Shown one piece after another: positions 1-8,700 of a stretch of DNA of 64,000 nt. Positions within the stretch are counted from its first letter, which is position 1; each line of letters starts with the position of its first letter. The position numbers and the translations under genes were made by a program. Source of the stretch: JANQFV01 sp964468185 (GTDB lineage: Bacteria > Planctomycetota > Phycisphaerae > UBA1845 > Fen-1342). The notes beneath the pieces were generated by a model. The model did not search any database and was not told where the DNA came from. It was given only the letters and a program-made list of their open reading frames with translations. The stretch covers positions 62,001 to 126,000 of the forward strand of contig CAYXTR010000009.1 of the NCBI GenBank assembly GCA_964468185.1. Reading direction: 5' to 3'.

Positions 1-70
1 GCGGAGAGATTTGTGGGGAGCGCGGTTTAATGAGAATAGGGCCGCATCAGTTGCGGAATGCGGGCCGCCG

Positions 71-92
71 GGCTGCGCCGAATCGCGCAGCC
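71..92. other. Hairpin 3' of the MazG-like gene
   Basis: Perfect 8-bp inverted repeat, GGCTGCGC/GCGCAGCC, around a 6-nt loop, about 30 nt past the stop codon of the MazG-like gene in its direction of transcription. No T-tract follows, so terminator function is only inferred. The first 121 bases of the window hold no gene I can support. Confidence 0.35.
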
Positions 93-121
93 GGGGGAAG
101 AAATCACCCGCTCACGGTGTC

Positions 122-418
122 TCAGGTGAGTTTTGAATCGCAGCGGCACTCGAGTTGGCCGCAGCCAGGGCAGCCTTCGGTGAACTTGCGGATGGCGTCT
201 TCGAGGTCTACGCCTTCGACGTTGGCGAGCGTGACCAGCCAGGCGAAGACGTCGGCGAACTCTTCCTTGAGGTTGTCCGGGTTGTCCTGCTTGGCGATAG
301 CGCTGGCCAACTCGCCGACTTCCTCCGCGAACCACAGGAACGTCTTGGCCGAGCCACGGGCGCGGTCTTTATCGGAATACATCCGATTGATCAGATCCTG
401 GAATTCGCTGATGTGCAC
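122..418 (-). CDS. MazG-like nucleotide pyrophosphohydrolase
   Basis: A 98-residue all-alpha NTP pyrophosphohydrolase of the MazG/dUTPase-like superfamily, the short single-domain form. It probably hydrolyses (d)NTPs or damaged nucleotides in the cytoplasm. The metal-binding pattern is visible as EEVGE (about residues 32-36) followed by EEFADVF (about 52-58), which is the EExxE...ExxD signature. The last 20 residues hold a cysteine cluster, CPGCGQLECRC, that the catalytic fold does not need and that could bind a metal. It lies 33 nt downstream of the ornithine aminotransferase gene on the same strand and may be cotranscribed. The family call is firm; the substrate is unknown. Confidence 0.85.
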   Translation of the reverse strand: MHISEFQDLINRMYSDKDRARGSAKTFLWFAEEVGELASAIAKQDNPDNLKEEFADVFAWLVTLANVEGVDLEDAIRKFTEGCPGCGQLECRCDSKLT

Positions 419-451
419 TGCGCTGTACCTCGCCGAGTCATTCGCACTGCG

Positions 452-1666
452 CTAGACCAGCACCTTGCGGAGGCGCTCGAGTGCCCAGTCCAGTTCGTCC
501 TTGGTGATGCAAAGCGGCGGCGCCAGGCGCATCGTCTGGGCGTGCGTGTCTTTGCACAGCAGGCCCGCGCGCATCAGGGCTTCGCAGTACTTGCGGGCCG
601 GGCCGGCTTCCGGCTTGAATTCGACGCCCACCCAGAGGCCGCGGCAGCGATACTCCTTCACCCTATCGGTTGGGATGGCGCGGAGTTGCTCTTCGAGGTA
701 CTGGCCGAGTTCCAGCGCGTTGTTCTGATAACACCCCGATTGCAGGAGCTCTACGACCTTCCTGGCCACGGCGCACGCGAGCGGATTTCCGCCGAAGGTG
801 CTGCCGTGGCTACCGGGCGTGAAGACGCCCAGGAACTCCTTGCGTGAGACGACGGCCGAGATGGGGACGATTCCGCCGCCGAGGGCCTTGCCGAGGATGT
901 ACATGTCGGGCTGGACGTCTTCCCAGTCGCAGGTGAAGGTCTTGCCCGTGCGGCCGAGGCCGGACTGGATTTCGTCGGCGATGAACATGATGTTCTTTGC
1001 GGTACAGAGGTCGCGGACCTGCTTCAGGTAGCCGTCGGGTGGGATGATGATGCCGGCCTCGCCCTGGATCGGCTCGACCAGGAACGCGACGGTGTTTTCG
1101 TCGATGGCGCTGCGCAGGGCGTCGATGTCGCCGTAGTTGACGGTTTCGAAGCCGGGCGTGAAGGGGCCGAAGCCGGTGCGGCAATCGGGGTCGGTGCTGA
1201 AGCTGATGATGGTGGTCGTGCGACCGTGGAAATTCTCATGGCAGCAGATGATCTTGGCCTGGTCCTGCGGAACGCCTTTCTTCTGATAGCCCCAGCGGCG
1301 GGCGGTCTTGATGGCGGTTTCGACGGCCTCGGCGCCGGTGTTCATGGGCAGGACCATTTCCATTTTGCACAATTCGGCGAGCTCCTTGCAGAGCGGGCCG
1401 AGTTGGTCGTTCTGGAACGCACGCGAGGTCAGCGTGACCTGGTCGAGCTGGTCTTTGGCGGCGGCGATGAGCTCGCGGTGGCTGTGCCCGAAGTTGACCG
1501 CGGAGTAGGCGGCGAGCATGTCCATGTAACGGTTGCCGTCGGCGTCTTCGACCCACACGCCGTCGGCCTTGGAGATGACGACGGGGAGGGGGTGATAGTT
1601 GTGGGCGGCAAACTGGTCGACGAGGTCGATGTGCTGGGCACTGGAGAGGGTGGTGGTCGTGGTCAT
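452..1666 (-). CDS. rocD: Ornithine aminotransferase (ornithine--oxo-acid transaminase)
   Basis: A 404-residue class III PLP-dependent aminotransferase that moves the delta-amino group of ornithine to 2-oxoglutarate, giving glutamate-5-semialdehyde for arginine/proline interconversion. Visible landmarks are the NTGAEAVE cofactor-phosphate segment, the PIQGEAGI stretch, the ADEIQSGLGRTG motif with the PLP-ring aspartate, the lysine in LGKALGGG that should form the Schiff base, and GSTFGGNPLA near the C terminus. Length and motif order match RocD rather than acetylornithine aminotransferase. The start is preceded by AAAGG about 8 nt upstream. No other arginine or proline gene is adjacent, so it is probably a stand-alone housekeeping gene. 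Confidence 0.93.
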   Translation of the reverse strand: MTTTTTLSSAQHIDLVDQFAAHNYHPLPVVISKADGVWVEDADGNRYMDMLAAYSAVNFGHSHRELIAAAKDQLDQVTLTSRAFQNDQLGPLCKELAELCKMEMVLPMNTGAEAVETAIKTARRWGYQKKGVPQDQAKIICCHENFHGRTTTIISFSTDPDCRTGFGPFTPGFETVNYGDIDALRSAIDENTVAFLVEPIQGEAGIIIPPDGYLKQVRDLCTAKNIMFIADEIQSGLGRTGKTFTCDWEDVQPDMYILGKALGGGIVPISAVVSRKEFLGVFTPGSHGSTFGGNPLACAVARKVVELLQSGCYQNNALELGQYLEEQLRAIPTDRVKEYRCRGLWVGVEFKPEAGPARKYCEALMRAGLLCKDTHAQTMRLAPPLCITKDELDWALERLRKVLV

Positions 1667-2002
1667 GGCGCCAACCTTTCGTGTGGAAAAAGGGCAACGC
1701 TGGCTGCGTAACTGCCGGTAAGGGGTAAACCGCCGCTCGAAGGTCCCGCCCCACGGCCGCGGGGAGCTGCACGACCCGGGCCGACCTCTGCCGGGTGACT
1801 ATAGCGGAGGCGGCGCGTGGGTGGCAAGGGGGGGCTGTTGGGCGCCGTCACGGATCGCCCCCCAGGATGCAGAATAGGCAAGGTATTCGGAATCACTGGG
1901 CGGGCAGGGCGTCCTCGCCCGACTGAGCGACGCGCCCTCACGCGGGCGGACGAGACGTCCGCCCCACCCTGTGTCGAGCGACCGAGCGATACCAGACTCG
2001 CG
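1667..2002. repeat. Intergenic stretch with a REP-like palindrome
   Basis: This 336-base stretch has no supportable gene. It contains a perfect 9-bp inverted repeat, GGGCGGACG/CGTCCGCCC with loop AGA, at 1944-1964, just 3' of a GC-rich imperfect repeat, GGGCGGGCAGGGCGTCCTCG, from about 1898. It lies upstream of rocD and immediately downstream of the zinc-ribbon gene. It could be a transcription terminator for the incoming minus-strand... rocD-side transcript or an interspersed REP-type element; whether copies occur elsewhere in the genome cannot be seen here. Confidence 0.4.
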
Positions 2003-2545
2003 CTAGCGCGACTGGCCGCATTCGGGGCAGCGGCCGGTGGTGTTGCCGTGGAGGTTGTAGTTGCAGGCGGGGCAATTGCCGGCGTCGCGGCGGGCGATGC
2101 GAATCGTCGCTCGGCGGGCCTGCCAGGCGAGCCAGGTGGCGGCGAGCGTCAGGGCCAGTGCGATCGTTACGAGAATATGCGCCAGGATGAAGCTCAATCG
2201 CGGACTCGTGGACAGTCCGCCGGATATCTCGATGCTGGCCGGTGCGATCCACAGTGCGGAGAACATCACGATCGCCGTGAGTCCGTATAGAGCCAGCAAC
2301 GCGAGCACGACCGTGCTCGCACCACGATCTCCGCGACTCACCATTGGCAGGCAGCACAGAATGATGACCGCGCCGCAATCGAACGTGAAGCTGGTGGAGA
2401 TGCTCATCAACACGAACGCGGCCAGCGCCTGCACGCCAACGATGCACCCGATTCCCCACGCCGCCCGGCGACAGAGTGCGCGGTCATCGGCGTTGGTGGC
2501 GGCGAAATCAGAATTCGGTGGTGGTTCGGCTTGTGGTGACGGCAT
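2003..2545 (-). CDS. Membrane protein with C-terminal zinc ribbon
   Basis: A hypothetical protein of 180 residues from the preferred ATG at 2545 (first residues MPSPQAEPPP). A longer open frame to 2701 has an arginine-rich, low-complexity N terminus that looks non-coding. Four hydrophobic segments follow: around the AAWGIGCIVG, GAVIILCCLP, VVLALLALYG and LSFILAHILV stretches. The protein ends with CPACNYNLHGNTTGRCPECG, a double CPxC zinc ribbon with a conserved asparagine-leucine-hairpin layout. Such four-helix proteins with a terminal CxxC...CxxC ribbon are frequent in planctomycetes; no function is known to me. It is followed by mdh upstream on the same strand, separated by about 170 nt. 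Confidence 0.7.
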   Translation of the reverse strand: MPSPQAEPPPNSDFAATNADDRALCRRAAWGIGCIVGVQALAAFVLMSISTSFTFDCGAVIILCCLPMVSRGDRGASTVVLALLALYGLTAIVMFSALWIAPASIEISGGLSTSPRLSFILAHILVTIALALTLAATWLAWQARRATIRIARRDAGNCPACNYNLHGNTTGRCPECGQSR

Positions 2546-2716
2546 TTGATTTCGCACGCGGAGTGCCCCACCGGGGCAATGACCGGCACCTGACGTCAGG
2601 CTCGGGGCCTGACAGTACATTCCTGACCGAGCGGAGGTCGGTGCCCCTCGGGGAGGTTGGCCGCTGCGCCGAATTTCGGGCCGGAGGGCGATGCCGCCCA
2701 AGATGGCGGGCCCGGT

Positions 2717-3670
2717 CTATTCGAACTCGGGGAACATTTTCTTGACCGTGGCCACGAGGTCGCGGACGTACTGGACGGAGCTTTCCATCAACTCCTTCTC
2801 ATCGGGTTGGAGCTCAATTTCAATAACGCGCTCGACGCCTTCGCTACCCAGCACGCACGGTACACCGACGAAGTAGCCGCCGATGTTGTATTCCTGGTTG
2901 CAGTAGCCGGCGATGGGCAGGATGCGCTTCTTGTCCTTGATGAGCGCCTCGGCCATTTGGACGGTGGCGGCGGCCGGGGCGAAGAACGCGCTGGTGCCCA
3001 TCAGCTTGACGACTTCACCGCCGCCGTACTTGGCACGCTCGACGCAGCGCTGCAGCGCTTCTTCCTTGATGAGCTCGCGGGCGGGGATGCCGTGGACTGA
3101 GGTGAGACGTGGCAGCGGGACCATGTCGTCGCCGTGGCCGCCCATGAGGAACGCCCCGACGTCTTCGACCGAGCAGCCGATCTCCATCGCCACGAAGGTC
3201 TTGTAGCGGGCGACGTCGAGGCAGCCGGCCTGGCCCATGACCCGGCGGGTGGGGAAGCCGGAGACTTTCCAGGCGACGTAGACCATCGCGTCGAGGGGGT
3301 TGGAGACGATGATGAGCATGCAGTTTGGGCTGTACTTGGCGACCTTTTCGGTGACGTCCTTGACGATCTGGACGTTGGTGCCGATCAGGTCGGAGCGATC
3401 CATGCCGGGCTTGCGCGGCACGCCGGCGGTGATGATCACGACGTCGGAGCAGGCGGTGTCGGCGAAGTCGGAGGTGCCGTGTATTTTGAGATCGAAGTGT
3501 GCAATTGGGCTCGTGCAGAGCAAGTCGAGCGCTTTGCCCTGGGCAACGCCGACGCGGTCAGGCGTATCAACCAGCACGATATCGCCCAGACCCTGGGCCG
3601 CGGCCCAGTGGGCACAGGTGGAGCCGACATTCCCCGCTCCAATGATGGAAAGTTTGGGCCGACGCAGCAT
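2717..3670 (-). CDS. mdh: Malate dehydrogenase (LDH-like type)
   Basis: A 317-residue NAD-dependent dehydrogenase of the lactate/malate family that interconverts malate and oxaloacetate in the TCA cycle. The Rossmann motif is GAGNVGS near residue 11. The substrate loop reads GVPRKPGMDRSDL; its first arginine is the determinant expected for malate rather than lactate dehydrogenases. VSNPLD and GGHGDDM supply the other active-site residues, including the catalytic histidine. A strong Shine-Dalgarno, AAGGAGAGG, sits 5-6 nt before the ATG at 3670. Length is normal for the LDH-like MDH group. It appears monocistronic, with about 90 nt to the ruvB stop upstream. Confidence 0.95.
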   Translation of the reverse strand: MLRRPKLSIIGAGNVGSTCAHWAAAQGLGDIVLVDTPDRVGVAQGKALDLLCTSPIAHFDLKIHGTSDFADTACSDVVIITAGVPRKPGMDRSDLIGTNVQIVKDVTEKVAKYSPNCMLIIVSNPLDAMVYVAWKVSGFPTRRVMGQAGCLDVARYKTFVAMEIGCSVEDVGAFLMGGHGDDMVPLPRLTSVHGIPARELIKEEALQRCVERAKYGGGEVVKLMGTSAFFAPAAATVQMAEALIKDKKRILPIAGYCNQEYNIGGYFVGVPCVLGSEGVERVIEIELQPDEKELMESSVQYVRDLVATVKKMFPEFE

Positions 3671-3759
3671 GGCACCTCTCCTTTAGTCACGAATCGATTT
3701 GGGACCCGAATATGTAGAGACATTGTAACCGGGAATCGTTGCAAAGGCGAAGCGCGGCG

Positions 3760-4788
3760 CTACTCAAAGAGCGTTGGGCTGTCGGGGCGATTCTGCGGCG
3801 GCGTCTGGCCGAGATGGGCGTATGCAGCGGGGCGCGCGACGCGCCCCCGGGGGGTGCGAATGACGAAGCCGATCTGAAGCAGATACGGCTCAACCACGTC
3901 TTCGAGCGTATCGCGCTCGTGGCCCATGGTGGCGGCGATGGCCTCGATGCCGGCGGGCCCGCCGTCATAATGTTGCATGAGCGAATTCAAGTAATCGCGA
4001 TCGAGCGTGTCCAAGCCCAGCTTGTCGATCTGGAGGATCTCGAGGGCCGCGTCGACGACGTCCGGCGTGAGACGACCATCACTACGGACCTGGGCGTAGT
4101 CGCGTACGCGGCGCAATAGCCGGTTGGCGATGCGTGGTGTGCCGCGCGAGCGGGCTGCCAGACGGTGCAAGGCGGCTTCGTCGGCAGGCACGCCAAGCAG
4201 ATCGGCGCTGCGGCGGACAATCTGGACGAGCTCTGCTTCGCTGTAGTACTGGAGATGGAACAGCAGGCCGAAGCGGTCGCGGAGGGCGGCTGAAAGGAGA
4301 CCCGCGCGGGTGGTCGCACCGACGAGTGTGAAACGCTTGAGGGCGAAGTTCACCGTCCGTCCGCCAATGCCGCTCTCGGTCGTGTAGTCGACGCGAAAGT
4401 CCTCAAGGGCCGGATACAGGAACTCCTCGACGACCTTGGCCAGGCGGTGGATTTCATCGATGAACAGCACGTCGCCGGTGTCGAGCTGCGTGAGCATCAT
4501 CATCAGGTCGCCCTGCCGGGCGATGGCGGGGCCGCTGGTGACGCGGACGGTGCTGTTCATCTCATTGGCGATGATGTGTGCGAGGGTGGTTTTGCCCAGG
4601 CCGGGCGGACCGTCCAGCAGCACGTGATCGAGCGGCTCGCCGCGCTGGCGAGCGGCTTCGAGCGCGATGCGGAGCTGCTGGCGGACTTGCTCCTGCCCGA
4701 CGCATTCGTCGAGCGTACGGGGGCGCAGCGAGGTCAGAAAGCTGTCCTCGTCCGGGCCGGGCTGGGTAAATACGCGTTCGATCGCCAT
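3760..4788 (-). CDS. ruvB: Holliday junction branch-migration ATPase RuvB
   Basis: The 342-residue AAA+ motor that drives branch migration of Holliday junctions with RuvA. Walker A is GPPGLGKTTLAH (about residues 59-70), Walker B/DExH is FIDEIHRL, sensor I is GATTRAG, and the arginine-finger segment LRDRFG follows. The C-terminal winged-helix domain contains YLNSLMQHYDGGPAG and EPYLLQIGF(V)IRTPRGR, as in canonical RuvB. It is the last gene of a ruvC-ruvA-ruvB operon, 15 nt after ruvA. The tail after the RTPRGR motif is slightly longer than usual (proline-rich, about 24 residues). Confidence 0.97.
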   Translation of the reverse strand: MAIERVFTQPGPDEDSFLTSLRPRTLDECVGQEQVRQQLRIALEAARQRGEPLDHVLLDGPPGLGKTTLAHIIANEMNSTVRVTSGPAIARQGDLMMMLTQLDTGDVLFIDEIHRLAKVVEEFLYPALEDFRVDYTTESGIGGRTVNFALKRFTLVGATTRAGLLSAALRDRFGLLFHLQYYSEAELVQIVRRSADLLGVPADEAALHRLAARSRGTPRIANRLLRRVRDYAQVRSDGRLTPDVVDAALEILQIDKLGLDTLDRDYLNSLMQHYDGGPAGIEAIAATMGHERDTLEDVVEPYLLQIGFVIRTPRGRVARPAAYAHLGQTPPQNRPDSPTLFE

Positions 4789-4803
4789 GTCTTCGTGATT
4801 CGC

Positions 4804-5427
4804 TTATTGCCGTTGCTGCTTTATCCGGTACGCCTCGCGGACGATTGCGTCTGGTTCGGTCAGGTCCGGTACGGATTCCACTGCAACTGCGACCCAACGT
4901 TCCGCGTCGGCGCGCCGGTCACCCCAGTGTACGAGGATATCGACTGCGGTGCGCTGGGCATCGTTGAGTTCTTTCGCGGGCGGTGGTGCGGCGGAAGGCT
5001 CGAGATATGCCGTGAGCTGGCCCTGAAGGTCGGACACGATCTGCGTGGCGGTCTTCTTGCCGATTTCGGGCAGGCTGGTGAGCAGCCGAACATCGCCGTG
5101 CTCGATGGCAGCGGCGATCTGGTGGCAGGGGACGCTCATGGCGCGGAGGGCCCGGCGATTGCTGACGCCGCGGACCCGGGTGAAGACTTGGAAGAAATCG
5201 CGGTCTGACTCGGCGATGAAGCCGATGAGTCGCGGGATGAGATTGGCGCCGGCGGGGTTGCCCTCCAAGTACTGGATTGTGTGCAGTGTGACTTCCTCGC
5301 CGGTGCGCTGCTGCAACGCGGTGACGCTCGATACAGGTATCAGAAGCTCGTAACCGATTCCGCCGGCCAAAAGTACGGTGGTTTCTTCGCAGACGCGTTC
5401 CACGCGGCCCGTGATTTGACAGATCAT
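4804..5427 (-). CDS. ruvA: Holliday junction DNA-binding protein RuvA
   Basis: A 207-residue RuvA that grips the four-way junction and loads RuvB. The N-terminal OB-fold begins MICQITGRVERV and the helix-hairpin-helix region includes RVRGVSNRRALRAMS and SLPEIGKKTATQIVSDL, the canonical second HhH. The third domain that contacts RuvB is short but present after a proline/alanine-rich linker (SAAPPPAKEL). The first four bases overlap the end of ruvC (ATGA), indicating translational coupling. Residue CGC-type changes are not seen; the protein looks functional. Confidence 0.95.
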   Translation of the reverse strand: MICQITGRVERVCEETTVLLAGGIGYELLIPVSSVTALQQRTGEEVTLHTIQYLEGNPAGANLIPRLIGFIAESDRDFFQVFTRVRGVSNRRALRAMSVPCHQIAAAIEHGDVRLLTSLPEIGKKTATQIVSDLQGQLTAYLEPSAAPPPAKELNDAQRTAVDILVHWGDRRADAERWVAVAVESVPDLTEPDAIVREAYRIKQQRQ

Positions 5428-6002
5428 GCCCGTGGTCCCTTGGTTGGCCGATTGGGAGTGTCTGTGGCGTGCTGAAGGTGCATTCCAGATAATGCGATAG
5501 CAATAGCATCTGCTACGTCGTCAGGCTCCGGGATCTTCGGGAGACCTAACGCATGTGTCACCGCGAGCTGAATCTGCCTTTTGCTGGCCCGCCCGCTGCC
5601 GGTCAGCAGCTTCTTGACATGCGTGGCCGCCACCGGAAAAACGCGAATCTCTGCTCGCGCTGCGCACAGCAAAATGACCCCGCGGGCGTGTCCCATAAGG
5701 ATTGCCGTGCGAGGGTGGCGATAATGTGCATAGAGCTCCTCACAGGCGAGGATTTGAGGGCGATGCGACTCCAGGAGTTCGGAAATGTGCTTCTCGAGCG
5801 CAACCAGACGTTGTGGAATGGTTTGCGCGCGGTCGAGGCGGATCACGCCGGCCTCGAGTACTTGCGCGTCGTCGGGACGCGTCCCGGACCTCAGCACCGC
5901 GTAGCCGGTACGCTGTAAGCCGGGGTCGATGCCGAGGATGCGGCGACTGGTTGGGGCTGGTGGCTTGGCAGAGGGCGAGATTACGGACGCTCGAACCGGC
6001 AT
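5424..6002 (-). CDS. ruvC: Holliday junction resolvase RuvC
   Basis: A 192-residue endonuclease that cuts Holliday junctions symmetrically. The RNase H-like fold starts with RRILGIDPGLQRTG, with catalytic Asp26. Further acidic residues are in LACEELYAH and in the C-terminal PDDVADAIAIAL. An N-terminal extension of about 20 proline/serine-rich residues precedes the usual start, so a later start is possible, but no internal methionine before the fold supports one. It heads the ruvCAB operon on the minus strand and is divergent from the S41 protease gene. Order and overlaps indicate one transcript for the resolvasome. Confidence 0.95.
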   Translation of the reverse strand: MPVRASVISPSAKPPAPTSRRILGIDPGLQRTGYAVLRSGTRPDDAQVLEAGVIRLDRAQTIPQRLVALEKHISELLESHRPQILACEELYAHYRHPRTAILMGHARGVILLCAARAEIRVFPVAATHVKKLLTGSGRASKRQIQLAVTHALGLPKIPEPDDVADAIAIALSGMHLQHATDTPNRPTKGPRA

Positions 6003-6133
6003 AGCTGAATCATGCGTTTTTTTCTCGGACTGGCAATAGTGATTTCGCGACGTTGACTGACCTGACGCGTAGAGATTATGTGACGCGGGGGTGTGGGAAC
6101 TTGTCGCGGTTCGTCGGGAGCGGGTTGGCTATG

Positions 6134-6162
6134 GTCAGCGCCAATTTGTACCGTCGTATAAT
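6134..6162 (+). promoter_or_regulatory. Probable sigma-70-type promoter for the S41 protease gene
   Basis: A perfect TATAAT hexamer lies at 6157-6162 in the ruvC/S41 intergenic region, about 84 nt before the chosen ATG. The matching -35 position (around 6134-6140) is a weak match to TTGACA. The inferred leader contains a small hairpin, GGCAAG/CTTGCC at 6175-6193. The hexamer is seen; promoter activity is inferred. Confidence 0.5.
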
Positions 6163-6245
6163 GGAGGGGAGGGCGGCAAGGCTCCGTCTTGCCTGAGTGA
6201 CGCCGGTCTGCGGGCCGGTCCCTTTATGTGAAAGGAAGTGCGGAC

Positions 6246-8417
6246 ATGACCCTACGGTTTGCGAGATTAGCTGCGGCGATGGTCCTGCTGCTGGGGACAC
6301 AGCTGGTTTGGGCTGGCTCTGGCGACCTGAACGAAGTCTATGCTTCGATTCTGCGCGGGGATTATCGTGCGGCACGCTCCACGGTGGACGAGTTGGCAAG
6401 CGGTTCCGCCGGTACGCGGGTACGCGAGGTCAGCGCCTGGCTGGACGACTATCACAAGGTCATCGCCAACCGCGAGGAGCTCAAAGCGCAAACCTATGAG
6501 TGGAACGTTTCTGAAGCGCGCAAGGCGCTGGAGGACGGCGAGGTTTATTTGGCCCTGAACTTCGTCTCGCAGGCTGTGCCGTATGCGGAAAGCACCGAGA
6601 AGCTGCTGGCCTGCCCGTTCGTGCAGGAACTGACGCGCAAGGCACGATTGGAGGCTTTGCAACTTGAGCGCGCGGACAAGTGGACCAAGGCGCTGGCGTA
6701 CTACCTCCACCTGAACCGCATCTACGAGGACAATGAGGAGATCGAGGAATTGAAGGAGCGCGCGACGCGGTTCGCGCGCATCGAAGTGACCTACGAAGAT
6801 CGCGACGCCATGGAGGAGCGGATTCAGGGCGTGGATCGTGAGGTGTTTCGCGGTGCGGCGCGCATGATCGGACACCTGTACTTCAAGTCGCCGGACTTCA
6901 AGCACATGGCTCTTGGTGCGCTCGACAATATTTCGACCTTGTGTCAGGTCGACGAGATGCAGGACTACCTCGACGGTTTGGCGAACCCGGCGCTGCGCCG
7001 CCACTTCCTCCAGAAGATCGACGGGTTGCGACAGGAGATTGACCGGACGTACGTGTACGACCGCGATGACTTGCTGCGGCTGTTCAACCAGATCGCGGCG
7101 ATCAACATGGAGAGTGTCGAGTTGCCTGAGGCGTTGCTCGTGGTCGAGTTCATGGAGGGCGTCGTCGAGGAGCTCGACGACTACACGGGCGTGATCTGGC
7201 CCGCCGACGCCAAGGAATTCGACAAGATCATGCGTGGCGGCTTCGAGGGCGTTGGCATTCAACTCGGCATTGACGAGCGCAGCAACCGGCTCAAGGTGAT
7301 CTCGCCGCTGGAAGGTTCGCCCGCGCTCGAGGCCGGCATTCAGCCTGGTGACCTGATCGTCGCGGTTGATGGGGAGAGCACGGACGGCTGGGATACTGAT
7401 GATGCCGTGAAGAACATCATGGGCCCCGCCCGAAGCGAGGTCGTGCTTACGATGTTCCGGCCAAGCACGGGTGAGACACTCTCATTTCCGCTGACGCGGC
7501 GGCGCATCGTGCTTACCACCGTACGCGGAATCGAACGTCGCGAGGACAATCCTGATCAGTGGAACTACATGCTGGATAACGAAGCCGGGGTGGCGTACAT
7601 CCGGCTGACGGGTTTCCATCCCGATTCGGCGCGCGAGTTGCGCGCAGCGCTGAACGAGGCCCGTCGTGAAGGTATGCGCGGGCTGATTCTGGATGTGCGG
7701 CACAATCCGGGTGGCTTACTGGACGTCGCAATTGACGTAGTGAGTGCCTTCCTGGAGCGTGGCGACGTGGTATCGACGCGTGGCCGGCAGGAGTCGGAAC
7801 GTCGGGAGCGGGTCGATGGTGGTGCGACCTATCGGGACCTGCCGCTGGTGGTGTTGGTCAATGAAGGCAGTGCCAGCGCCTCCGAGATTCTCGCGGGTGC
7901 GTTGCAGGACCACCATCGCGCCGTTGTGCTGGGTGAACGCACGTTTGGTAAGGGCAGTGTGCAGCACGTTCGCGCGCTGGACGACATGGGCATGGCCCGG
8001 CTGAAGGTGACGACCGCGCTGTATTATCTTCCGAGCGGGCGTACGCCCCACAAGGCAGACGGTGCGAAGGAATGGGGTGTTGATCCGGACTGGAAGCTGA
8101 TGCTGACGCCCAAGGAGTTCCGCAAGGTTATCGAACGCGAACGCGAGGCGAATATCATCCACAATGAGGCCCAACTGGAGAAGGGCAAGAAACTCAGCGA
8201 GGAAGAGCAGGAAAAGCTGCTTGCGGAGTTGAAGTCTGAAAACGAGGAGGATGAAGAGCCGCTGTTGAGCGAGAACGACATCGAGCGTCTCGAAGCGGAC
8301 CCGCATGATGCGCCCGACGTCGATCCGCAGCTCGAGACCGCATTGTTGCTCGTGCGGGTCAAACTGGCGGCAAACGTACCGTGGCCGGCCGAGCTGGCCG
8401 CGGCGTTGGAAGAGTAG
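6246..8417 (+). CDS. S41-family C-terminal processing peptidase, exported
   Basis: A 723-residue secreted or periplasmic tail-specific protease of the CtpA/Prc type. The ATG at 6246 is preferred over an upstream GTG at 6228 because AAAGGAAG sits 7 nt before it and the product then begins with a clean signal peptide (RLAAAMVLLLGTQLVWAG). About 280 mostly helical, charged residues follow and resemble TPR-like packing. A PDZ domain comes next (GVGIQLGIDE...LEAGIQPGDLIVAVDG), then the S41 catalytic core. The serine is in NEGSASASEI and the lysine in ERTFGKGSVQ. The last 100 residues are a glutamate/lysine-rich linker and a short helical tail. An intrinsic terminator follows, so the gene is probably monocistronic. 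Confidence 0.92.
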   Translation: MTLRFARLAAAMVLLLGTQLVWAGSGDLNEVYASILRGDYRAARSTVDELASGSAGTRVREVSAWLDDYHKVIANREELKAQTYEWNVSEARKALEDGEVYLALNFVSQAVPYAESTEKLLACPFVQELTRKARLEALQLERADKWTKALAYYLHLNRIYEDNEEIEELKERATRFARIEVTYEDRDAMEERIQGVDREVFRGAARMIGHLYFKSPDFKHMALGALDNISTLCQVDEMQDYLDGLANPALRRHFLQKIDGLRQEIDRTYVYDRDDLLRLFNQIAAINMESVELPEALLVVEFMEGVVEELDDYTGVIWPADAKEFDKIMRGGFEGVGIQLGIDERSNRLKVISPLEGSPALEAGIQPGDLIVAVDGESTDGWDTDDAVKNIMGPARSEVVLTMFRPSTGETLSFPLTRRRIVLTTVRGIERREDNPDQWNYMLDNEAGVAYIRLTGFHPDSARELRAALNEARREGMRGLILDVRHNPGGLLDVAIDVVSAFLERGDVVSTRGRQESERRERVDGGATYRDLPLVVLVNEGSASASEILAGALQDHHRAVVLGERTFGKGSVQHVRALDDMGMARLKVTTALYYLPSGRTPHKADGAKEWGVDPDWKLMLTPKEFRKVIEREREANIIHNEAQLEKGKKLSEEEQEKLLAELKSENEEDEEPLLSENDIERLEADPHDAPDVDPQLETALLLVRVKLAANVPWPAELAAALEE

Positions 8418-8455
8418 CACCAGCGTCGGATAACATTCGACGAGAGCGATTTGCG

Positions 8456-8493
8456 AACCGGAGCTGCGCCAGAAGGGCGGCTCCGGTTTTTTA
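8456..8493 (+). terminator. Intrinsic terminator after the S41 protease gene
   Basis: A 9-bp perfect stem AACCGGAGC/GCTCCGGTT, with an inner CGCC/GGCG pairing, is followed directly by TTTTATT. It begins 39 nt past the stop codon. This is the most canonical Rho-independent terminator in the window. Confidence 0.9.
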
Positions 8494-8700
8494 TTGCACC
8501 GTCGCGTGTCGCGCGGGTCGGCACGGACATTTCGTGCTTGGACGTATACACCAAAGCGCTTATTTTGACATGTATCACCGCTGAAACTTGACCCATGCCG
8601 CGCCAATTCCCAATCTTCACAATGAGAATCTGGCCTCTGGTGTAGAGGAGGCCGCAAGCCGCCGGGGGCCCGGAGCGACCGGCTCTGAAGGGAAGAGACC
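8494..8700 (+). other. GC-rich structured leader of the BACON-like lipoprotein gene
   Basis: No gene is seen between the terminator and the ATG at 8701. The last 70 bases can fold into short GC-rich hairpins: CCTC/GAGG around 8634-8648 and a GGC-CGCAA-GCC loop near 8650. A GGGAAG ribosome-binding site lies about 8 nt before the ATG. I do not recognise a riboswitch class. Confidence 0.3.

Noticed and set aside
8634..8700. Possible c-di-GMP or other riboswitch in the leader before 8701
   Set aside because: The CGCAAGCC segment only loosely recalls a GEMM-type core and the other conserved parts are not found.
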